Shown piece after piece: positions 1-4,283 of a stretch of 6,129 bases of DNA. The stretch's first letter is position 1; each line of letters starts with the position of its first letter. Location: contig CAMLIZ010000209.1 in assembly GCA_946480245.1 (NCBI GenBank), positions 1-6,129 of the forward strand, written 5' to 3'. The notes beneath the pieces are model-generated. The model worked only from the letters and a program-made list of their open reading frames with translations. It did no database searches and was not told where the DNA came from. The position numbers and the translations under genes were made by a program. This stretch comes from an uncultured Pseudomonadota bacterium (lineage in GTDB: Bacteria; Pseudomonadota; Gammaproteobacteria; Burkholderiales; Burkholderiaceae).

Positions 1-1
1 C

Positions 2-289
2 CCCGGCAAGATGGTCAAGGGCATGGGCGGCGCGATGGACCTCGTGGCCGGCGTGCCACGGGTGATCGTGGTGATGGAGCACGTGGCCAAGAAGAAGGAC
101 GGCACCACCGACCTCAAGATCCTGCCCAAGTGCACCCTGCCGCTGACCGGCGTGGGCGTGGTCAACCGCATCATCACGGATCTTGCGGTGCTGGACGTCA
201 CGCCGCAGGGCTTGAAGGTGGTGGAGCTGGCGCCCGAGGTCAGCTTCGACGAGCTGCAGAACAAAACCGGCGTACCGCTGCTGCAGTAA
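2..289 (+). CDS. scoB: 3-oxoacid CoA-transferase subunit B, C-terminal part (5' end outside window)
   Basis: This is the C-terminal 95 residues of the B subunit of a two-subunit 3-oxoacid CoA-transferase (SCOT/AtoA type). The enzyme moves CoA between succinyl-CoA, or another acyl-CoA, and acetoacetate or a related 3-oxoacid in the cytoplasm. The frame is open from base 2 and ends in TAA at 287-289. The visible start reads [17 protein letters not shown], a hallmark of the family. It is followed by the MEHVAKK segment, a KCTLPLTG stretch, and the closing NRIITDLAV and [10 protein letters not shown] segments, which are typical of full-length B subunits, so the end looks intact. The catalytic glutamate of the family lies upstream of the visible part. 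The A-subunit gene would be expected just to the left. The internal ATG at base 11 lies within conserved family sequence and is not a start. Substrate choice (acetoacetate, 3-oxoadipate or another) cannot be settled from this fragment, so the symbol is tentative. Confidence 0.9.
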   Translation, partial: PGKMVKGMGGAMDLVAGVPRVIVVMEHVAKKKDGTTDLKILPKCTLPLTGVGVVNRIITDLAVLDVTPQGLKVVELAPEVSFDELQNKTGVPLLQ

Positions 290-301
290 CGGCGCGCCCG
301 C

Positions 302-1183
302 CTAACTGCCCCGGACGGCGGGGCGCTTGAGGGCCAGGTACTGGCCCTCGTTCATTTCATGCAGCTGCCGCGGGTAGCGTTCGGCCGCGCGGAACCACTC
401 GTGCAGCCGTCGCTGCGCGCGCTGTGCCGGCGGCGCGGCCAGGCTGTCGAGGTAGGCGGCGATCGCCAGGTAGTAGCGCATGGTGGTGCGCTCGATGGCA
501 CCGCGCATGCCTTGCACGAATTGCGGCTTGCCGTCGGGGCCCTTGCCCACGATGCTGAAGCCGATCTTGTCCGCCCCGACGGTGCTCAGGTAGGTCTGCA
601 TCGCCAGCTTGGAAGCGAAGCTGTCCGTGTAGCCGTAGTGCAGGTGCAGGAACGAGTGACCGTCGCCCGCCGGAATGCCTTCCAGCACGATGCGGTAGTC
701 GTGGCTGCCCAGCGGCCCGCTGTCGGCTGCGAGTTGCACGTTCACGTAGCCGGGAGCCGCCGACTGGAGCCGCTCGGTGAAGGCAATGCGCTGCGTCTGG
801 TCCAGCGGCTGATCGGGGCGGCGAGCGATGTTCACCGTCACCTCGTCCGTGCGCCCGCGCTCCTCGGCTTCGCAGCGCTTCACGTTGATCACCAGGATCA
901 TGACGTCGCACCACTGGGCCGGCTGCTGCATCGCCGGCGCGAAGCGCGTGAAAGGCTGATCCACGAGCGCGTACACGTCGCCATGGACGCGGTCGTCGTC
1001 CTGGCCTGAATCGATGTGGATCGGCTGGCCGAAGGGCGAATGCGCCAGCGCCGGGCCCAGCTGATCCAGCCGCGCGTGCAGCGCGGCGGCGGGGTCGGCT
1101 GCAAGCGCGGTGGATGAAAGCGCGGCGCCGCACAGGAACGCCCACGCCCGTTGCCAGCGCGAAGGAGGTGCGGCGAGCTTCAT
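302..1183 (-). CDS. Exported protein of unknown function, downstream of pyrD
   Basis: I do not recognise this 293-residue protein with confidence. It begins with a likely Sec signal peptide: Lys2 and Arg9/Arg12, a hydrophobic stretch over about residues 13-28 (AWAFLCGAALSSTALA), and an Ala-Leu-Ala site suggesting cleavage after residue 28. No later membrane segment is obvious, so the mature protein is probably periplasmic. Cys18 lies within the signal core without a lipobox. The mature part has only two cysteines, Cys92 and Cys104, in the segment WCDVMILVINVKRC, which could form a disulfide. The segment HGDVYALVDQPFTRFAPAM (68-86) before them recalls the start of START/SRPBCC-like folds, but that is only an impression. 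The start is the first usable in-frame codon after the pyrD stop, 48 bases away and in the same frame, with no clear Shine-Dalgarno before it. Cotranscription with pyrD is likely. The consistent protein-like composition and signal peptide argue for a real gene; the opposite-strand frames look like shadows. Confidence 0.85.
   Translation of the reverse strand: MKLAAPPSRWQRAWAFLCGAALSSTALAADPAAALHARLDQLGPALAHSPFGQPIHIDSGQDDDRVHGDVYALVDQPFTRFAPAMQQPAQWCDVMILVINVKRCEAEERGRTDEVTVNIARRPDQPLDQTQRIAFTERLQSAAPGYVNVQLAADSGPLGSHDYRIVLEGIPAGDGHSFLHLHYGYTDSFASKLAMQTYLSTVGADKIGFSIVGKGPDGKPQFVQGMRGAIERTTMRYYLAIAAYLDSLAAPPAQRAQRRLHEWFRAAERYPRQLHEMNEGQYLALKRPAVRGS
308..324 (+). terminator. Hairpin 18 bases after the scoB stop, possible weak terminator
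   Basis: GCCCCG (308-313) and CGGGGC (319-324) form a perfect 6-bp stem around a 5-base loop (GACGG). It lies 18 bases past the TAA of the CoA-transferase gene, where a terminator would be expected. It sits inside the last codons of the convergent minus-strand gene. Only two T residues follow (GCTT), so it lacks a proper U tract and does not meet the usual rho-independent pattern. In such GC-rich DNA a 6-bp stem can arise by chance or codon bias. Confidence 0.25.
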
Positions 1184-1203
1184 GCATGGCGTCGGGCAAT
1201 CCG

Positions 1204-1222
1204 CGCGCCCGCGTCGGGCGCG
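1204..1222 (-). other. Strong hairpin in the gap between pyrD and the exported-protein gene
   Basis: CGCGCCC (1204-1210) and GGGCGCG (1216-1222) form a perfect 7-bp GC-only stem with a 5-base loop. A G-T pair (1203/1223) and a C-G pair (1202/1224) can extend it. On the minus strand it begins about 10 bases after the pyrD TGA and ends about 20 bases before the next ATG. No run of T follows on the minus strand, so a classical terminator is unlikely. A partial attenuator or an mRNA-stabilising or processing hairpin are possible. It could also be compositional. Confidence 0.4.
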
Positions 1223-1231
1223 TGACCCGAT

Positions 1232-2275
1232 TCAAGGCCGCGCCGCCAGTGCCTGCGCTGCTTCCTTCACCAGTGCCGGGCCCCGGTAGATCAGGCCGGT
1301 GTAGATCTGAACCAGGTCCGCGCCGGCGTCGATCTTGGCGCGCGCGCTGTCGCCGCTGGTGACGCCGCCGACGCCGATGATCGGATAGCTGCTGCCCAGT
1401 TCGGCGCGCAACTGGCGAATCACGCGGTTGCTCGCTTCGAACACAGGCGTGCCGCTCAGGCCCCCGGCCTCCTGCGCGTGCGGCAAGCCCTGCACCGCGT
1501 CACGCGCGATCGTGGTGTTGGTGGCGATCACGCCGTCGACGCCGTTGTTGCGCAACGTGGCCGCGATCAGCCGCACCTGCGTCTCGTCGAGGTCGGGTGC
1601 GATCTTCACGAACATCGGCACCTGGCGGCCGTGTTGCTGCGCGAGCGCGGCACGCCGCATCTGCAGCGCCGCCAGCAATGCATCCAGCGCTTCGTCACTC
1701 TGCAAGGCCCGCAGGTTCTTGGTGTTCGGGCTGGAGATGTTCACCGTCACGTAGTCGGCATGCGCGTACACGCCGGCCAGGCCGATCAGGTAGTCGTCCA
1801 CCGCGTTCTCGATCGGCGTGGACGCGTTCTTGCCGATGTTCAGGCCGAGCACGCCGCCGCCGGCACGGAAGGTGCCCGCACGCCGCACGTTGGCCACGAA
1901 CGCGTCCAGCCCTTCGTTGTTGAAGCCGAGGCGGTTGATCAACGCGGTGGCCTGCGGCAGGCGGAACAGGCGCGGCTTTGGATTGCCGGGCTGAGCCTTG
2001 GGCGTGACGGTACCCACCTCGATGAAGCCGAAGCCCATCGCGCCGAGGCCGTCAATGCAGCGACCGTTCTTGTCCAGTCCGGCGGCCAGGCCCACGCGAT
2101 TGGGGAACTTCAAGCCGGCCAGCATGCACGGATCGTTCACGCGGGCCTGCGCCCACGCGCACTGGGCCGGCGTGTTCTGCAGCAGCGCGATCGCATCGAG
2201 CGTGAGTTCGTGGGCGCGTTCGGCATCGAGGCCGAACAGGAAGGGGCGGGCGAGGGCGTAGGGCACGAGCGGCAT
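1232..2275 (-). CDS. pyrD: Dihydroorotate dehydrogenase (quinone), class 2
   Basis: PyrD oxidises dihydroorotate to orotate, the fourth step of pyrimidine synthesis, passing electrons through FMN to quinone at the inner face of the cytoplasmic membrane. The 347-residue protein opens with the class 2 membrane-associating helix region ([20 protein letters not shown], 6-25). It then shows AAGLDKNG (64-71), the [10 protein letters not shown] substrate-loop region (113-122), and [10 protein letters not shown] (179-188), in which Ser182 matches the catalytic serine of class 2 enzymes. KIAPDLD (224-230), ATNTT (251-255), GGLSG (271-275), GVGGV (301-305) and YTGL (326-329) belong to the FMN and substrate site. 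The length is usual for the class. I chose the ATG at 2275 because the family begins shortly before the ARPFLF-like helix. An in-frame ATG at 2299 would add eight residues (MAARQSRA) that look unlike the family. Neither start has a good Shine-Dalgarno. It is divergent from rpiA and leads a probable two-gene unit with the exported protein. Confidence 0.97.
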   Translation of the reverse strand: MPLVPYALARPFLFGLDAERAHELTLDAIALLQNTPAQCAWAQARVNDPCMLAGLKFPNRVGLAAGLDKNGRCIDGLGAMGFGFIEVGTVTPKAQPGNPKPRLFRLPQATALINRLGFNNEGLDAFVANVRRAGTFRAGGGVLGLNIGKNASTPIENAVDDYLIGLAGVYAHADYVTVNISSPNTKNLRALQSDEALDALLAALQMRRAALAQQHGRQVPMFVKIAPDLDETQVRLIAATLRNNGVDGVIATNTTIARDAVQGLPHAQEAGGLSGTPVFEASNRVIRQLRAELGSSYPIIGVGGVTSGDSARAKIDAGADLVQIYTGLIYRGPALVKEAAQALAARP

Positions 2276-2303
2276 GGCGCGTGATTGTCTCGCAGCCATT
2301 GCC

Positions 2304-2309
2304 GATAAT
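2304..2309 (+). promoter_or_regulatory. Candidate -10 element for rpiA (GATAAT)
   Basis: GATAAT matches five of six positions of the sigma-70 -10 consensus and stands out as AT-rich in a very GC-rich gap. Transcription starting about seven bases later would leave a short leader of around 17 bases before the rpiA ATG at 2333. The hexamer 17 bases upstream (GTGATT, 2281-2286) is a poor -35 match, so the promoter is uncertain. Confidence 0.35.
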
Positions 2310-2310
2310 C
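2305..2310 (-). promoter_or_regulatory. Candidate -10 element for pyrD (GATTAT on the minus strand)
   Basis: Read on the minus strand, the same AT-rich spot gives GATTAT, four of six matches to the -10 consensus, including the important A at position 2 and T at position 6. A start about seven bases downstream would leave roughly 20 leader bases before the pyrD ATG at 2275 and would exclude the longer start at 2299. The corresponding -35 (TCTGCA) is weak. It overlaps the rpiA candidate, so the two promoters would compete. Confidence 0.22.
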
Positions 2311-2321
2311 GCCCGCTTCAC

Positions 2322-2327
2322 GAGGAG
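2322..2327 (+). promoter_or_regulatory. Ribosome binding site of rpiA
   Basis: GAGGAG ends five bases before the ATG at 2333. It overlaps the in-frame GTG at 2327, so that GTG cannot be the start. This fixes the protein start as MTQDEL, as in other RpiA proteins. Confidence 0.8.
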
Positions 2328-2332
2328 TGCAG

Positions 2333-2992
2333 ATGACACAGGACGAGCTGAAGGCGCTGGTAGGCCGCGCGGCGCTGGAGCAGGTGGTGCCGGGCACCGT
2401 GGTCGGCGTGGGAACCGGATCCACCGTGAATCACTTCATCGACGCGCTGGCCTCGATGAAGGATCGCATTGCCGGTGCCGTTTCGAGCTCGGTCAAGAGC
2501 ACGGAGCGGCTGCAGGCCCACGGTATCGCGGTGCTGGATCCGAACACGGTCGAGCGCATCCCGGTCTACATCGACGGCGCCGACGAGATCGACCACCACG
2601 GCTGCATGATCAAGGGCGGCGGCGCCGCGCTGACGCGCGAGAAGATCGTGGCCGATCTGGCCGAGCGCTTCGTCTGCATCGCGGACGAGTCGAAGCTGGT
2701 GCAGGTGCTGGGGCGCTTTCCGCTGCCGGTGGAGGTGATCCCGATGGCGGCGGCGCAGATCGCCCGCCGCTTCAAGGCCCTCGGCGGCAGCGCGCAGCTG
2801 CGCGCCGGCGTGACCACCGACAACGGCAACACTCTGCTCGACGTGAGCGGCCTGGCCATCCAGGACCCGCTCGGCATGGAAACCGAGATCAATCAATGGC
2901 CGGGCGTGGTGACGGTGGGCATCTTCGCCCGCCATCGCGCGGCCCTGTGCCTGCTGGGCACCGCGCAAGGCGTGCGCCGCATGGATTTCTGA
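2333..2992 (+). CDS. rpiA: Ribose-5-phosphate isomerase A
   Basis: RpiA interconverts ribose-5-phosphate and ribulose-5-phosphate in the non-oxidative pentose phosphate pathway, supplying ribose for nucleotides; it works in the cytoplasm. The protein is 219 residues, the same length as the E. coli enzyme. Its conserved features fall at the same positions: GTGST (27-31, phosphate binding), DGADE (81-85, with Asp81 and Asp84), [11 protein letters not shown] (94-104, with the catalytic Glu103), and the ADESK segment ending at Lys121. The [11 protein letters not shown] (129-139), TDNGN (162-166) and [10 protein letters not shown] (190-199) blocks are also present, so nothing essential is missing. 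The [11 protein letters not shown] segment (50-60) and the QWPGVVTVG ending resemble Burkholderiales proteins as I remember them. The ATG start is supported by a GAGGAG site five bases upstream. The gene is divergent from pyrD, which also feeds nucleotide synthesis, and is followed after 61 bases by the efflux operon in the same direction. Confidence 0.98.
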   Translation: MTQDELKALVGRAALEQVVPGTVVGVGTGSTVNHFIDALASMKDRIAGAVSSSVKSTERLQAHGIAVLDPNTVERIPVYIDGADEIDHHGCMIKGGGAALTREKIVADLAERFVCIADESKLVQVLGRFPLPVEVIPMAAAQIARRFKALGGSAQLRAGVTTDNGNTLLDVSGLAIQDPLGMETEINQWPGVVTVGIFARHRAALCLLGTAQGVRRMDF

Positions 2993-2996
2993 TTGC

Positions 2997-3005
2997 TGGA
3001 ATACT
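2997..3005 (+). promoter_or_regulatory. Possible extended -10 element ahead of the efflux operon
   Basis: TGG followed by AATACT has the layout of an extended -10 (TGn plus a hexamer matching TATAAT at four of six positions). It lies five bases after the rpiA stop and about 50 bases before the adaptor start. No convincing -35 lies upstream (CCGCAT at the 17-base spacing). Transcription could equally run through from rpiA. Confidence 0.2.
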
Positions 3006-3019
3006 TTGCCGCTTCTTTC

Positions 3020-3035
3020 GCGCCGTCTGCGGCGC
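3020..3035 (+). other. Small GC hairpin between rpiA and the efflux adaptor gene
   Basis: GCGCCG (3020-3025) and CGGCGC (3030-3035) form a perfect 6-bp stem with a TCTG loop. It starts 28 bases after the rpiA stop and ends seven bases before the adaptor's Shine-Dalgarno. ACCGATGAGG follows, with no T run, so a rho-independent terminator is unlikely. It could slow readthrough or influence access to the ribosome site, or be chance in GC-rich DNA. Confidence 0.3.
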
Positions 3036-3041
3036 ACCGAT

Positions 3042-3046
3042 GAGGA
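3042..3046 (+). promoter_or_regulatory. Ribosome binding site of the efflux adaptor gene
   Basis: GAGGA ends seven bases before a GTG at 3054. This decides the start: the longer in-frame TTG at 3006 lacks such a site and would add 16 residues of charged, arginine-rich sequence before the lipoprotein signal. Confidence 0.75.
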
Positions 3047-3053
3047 CACCCAC

Positions 3054-4271
3054 GTGCCGCACAGTCTTGCCGTCTTCCGCCCGGCCCGCGCAGCGGCCGC
3101 TGCCCTCGTGGCGCTCGCGCTCGGCGCCTGCAGTGGCCACGACAACGGCAAGGCCGGCGCCGGAGGTGCCCCCGGGGGTGGCATGCCGCCGCCGGAGGTG
3201 GGCGTGATCAGCGTGACATCGCAGACGCTGCCGCTGCCCACCGAGTTGCCCGGCCGCGTCGAGCCGTCGCGCATCGCACAGGTGCGCGCCCGCGTGACGG
3301 GCATCGTGCAGAAGCGCCTGTTCACCGAAGGCAGCGACGTGAAGGCGGGGCAGGTGCTGTTCCAGATCGATGCAGCCCCGTACCGCGCGGCCGTGGAGAG
3401 CGCGCGTGCCACGCTGGCCAAGGCGCAGGCCAACCTCACGCAGGCAGGCGCGCTGGCGGCGCGCTACAAGCCGCTGCGCGAAGCCAATGCAATCAGCCAG
3501 CAGGACTACGTGAACGCGCAAGCCGCGCAGGCACAGGCCGAGGCCGACGTGGCCGGCGCCAAGGCCGCGCTGCTGACTGCGCAGCTCAACCTGGGCTATG
3601 CCAGCGTCACCGCACCGATCAGCGGGCGCATCGGGCGGGCCATGGTCACCGAGGGCGCGCTGGTGTCGGCCGCCGAGGCCACCCAGCTGGCCGTGGTGCA
3701 GCAGATCAATCCGGCGTACGTCAATTTCAGCCAGCCGGTGACGCAGGTGCACGAGTTGCAGCGCGCCATCGCCAAGGGGCAGCTGCAGACGGTGGGCAAG
3801 GTGACGCCGGTGCGCATCCTGTTCGAGGACGGCAGCGAGCTGAAGCAGCACGGCAAGCTGTTGTTCTCCGACCTCACGGTCGATCCCACCACCGGCCAGG
3901 TGACCTTGCGCGCCGAAGTGCCCAACGCAGACGGTGCGTTGCTGCCAGGCATGTACGTGCGCGGCCGCCTCGCGCTGGCCCAGGTGGACAAGGCGATGGA
4001 GGTGCCGCAGCAGGCCGTCACGCGCACGGCCCAGGGCGACAGCGTGATGGTGGTCGGTGCCGACAACAAGCCCGCGCCGCGGCCGGTGAAGCTGGGCGGC
4101 GCCAGCGGCCAGAGCTGGATCGTGCTCGACGGCCTGAATCCGGGCGACAAGGTGATCGTCGACGGCTTTCAGAAGATGCGTCCCGGTGCACCGGTCAAGC
4201 CGGTGCCCTGGAGCGGCGGCCCGGGCGCAGCGCCTGCGGCCTCCGCACCCGCCTCCGCGGCCAGCCGCTGA
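3054..4271 (+). CDS. RND efflux periplasmic adaptor (membrane fusion) lipoprotein, AcrA/MexA type
   Basis: This adaptor links an inner-membrane RND pump to an outer-membrane channel across the periplasm, completing a tripartite drug exporter. The 405-residue protein starts with GTG. It has a lipoprotein signal (hydrophobic residues 12-25) with lipobox LGAC, giving lipidated Cys26. A Gly/Pro-rich linker follows (about 34-48, GAGGAPGGGMPPP). Next come the first beta-barrel strand and lipoyl half (VEPSRIAQVRARVTGIV, 69-85; EGSDVKAGQVLFQID, 92-106), a coiled-coil hairpin rich in Ala, Gln and Glu (about 110-180), and the second lipoyl half (YASVTAPISGRIG, 182-194). The beta-barrel (VYVNFSQP-like segment, 222-228) and membrane-proximal domain (through GDKVIVDGFQKMRPG, 364-378) follow. 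The last 20 or so residues are Ala/Pro/Ser-rich and probably disordered. Length and domain order are normal for the family. The stop TGA lies 12 bases before the pump ATG, so the two are translated from one message. The exact orthologue (AcrA, MexA, BpeA or others) cannot be named from this alone. Confidence 0.96.
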   Translation: MPHSLAVFRPARAAAAALVALALGACSGHDNGKAGAGGAPGGGMPPPEVGVISVTSQTLPLPTELPGRVEPSRIAQVRARVTGIVQKRLFTEGSDVKAGQVLFQIDAAPYRAAVESARATLAKAQANLTQAGALAARYKPLREANAISQQDYVNAQAAQAQAEADVAGAKAALLTAQLNLGYASVTAPISGRIGRAMVTEGALVSAAEATQLAVVQQINPAYVNFSQPVTQVHELQRAIAKGQLQTVGKVTPVRILFEDGSELKQHGKLLFSDLTVDPTTGQVTLRAEVPNADGALLPGMYVRGRLALAQVDKAMEVPQQAVTRTAQGDSVMVVGADNKPAPRPVKLGGASGQSWIVLDGLNPGDKVIVDGFQKMRPGAPVKPVPWSGGPGAAPAASAPASAASR

Positions 4272-4276
4272 GGAGG
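4271..4276 (+). promoter_or_regulatory. Ribosome binding site of the pump gene
   Basis: AGGAGG, a full match to the Shine-Dalgarno core, lies seven bases before the ATG at 4284. Its first base is the last base of the adaptor's TGA stop, so termination of the adaptor places ribosomes next to the pump start. This suits coupled translation of the two partners. Confidence 0.85.
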
Positions 4277-4283
4277 CCGCGCC

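Noticed and set aside
1161..1188. AAGGAGGTG on the plus strand followed by ATG codons at 1182 and 1186, resembling a ribosome site with a start.
   Set aside because: It lies in the signal-peptide coding region of the minus-strand exported protein. The frame from 1186 runs only to 1362, opposite the end of pyrD, with a Pro/Arg-rich translation; chance match.
1184..1231. The exported-protein gene is in the same frame as pyrD, suggesting a stop-codon readthrough fusion.
   Set aside because: Sharing a frame happens one time in three by chance, and the downstream protein begins with its own signal peptide, which would not work inside a fusion.
1478..2284. A 268-codon plus-strand open frame opposite pyrD.
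   Set aside because: It is a shadow of pyrD, whose motifs are unmistakable on the minus strand; the translation shows no family-like pattern.
2276..2299. Longer pyrD start at the ATG at 2299.
   Set aside because: It would add eight residues (MAARQSRA) before the conserved N-terminal helix, without a better ribosome site. The ATG at 2275 suits the family better, though the longer form cannot be fully excluded.
3006..3053. Longer adaptor start at the TTG at 3006.
   Set aside because: The extra 16 residues are charged and would spoil the lipoprotein signal. The GTG at 3054 has a well-placed GAGGA.
2889..3851. A 320-codon minus-strand open frame opposite the adaptor gene, and a longer one at 2318-3439 opposite rpiA and the adaptor.
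   Set aside because: Both cover well-recognised plus-strand genes and have low-complexity His/Arg/Ala-rich translations, as expected of shadow frames in GC-rich DNA.
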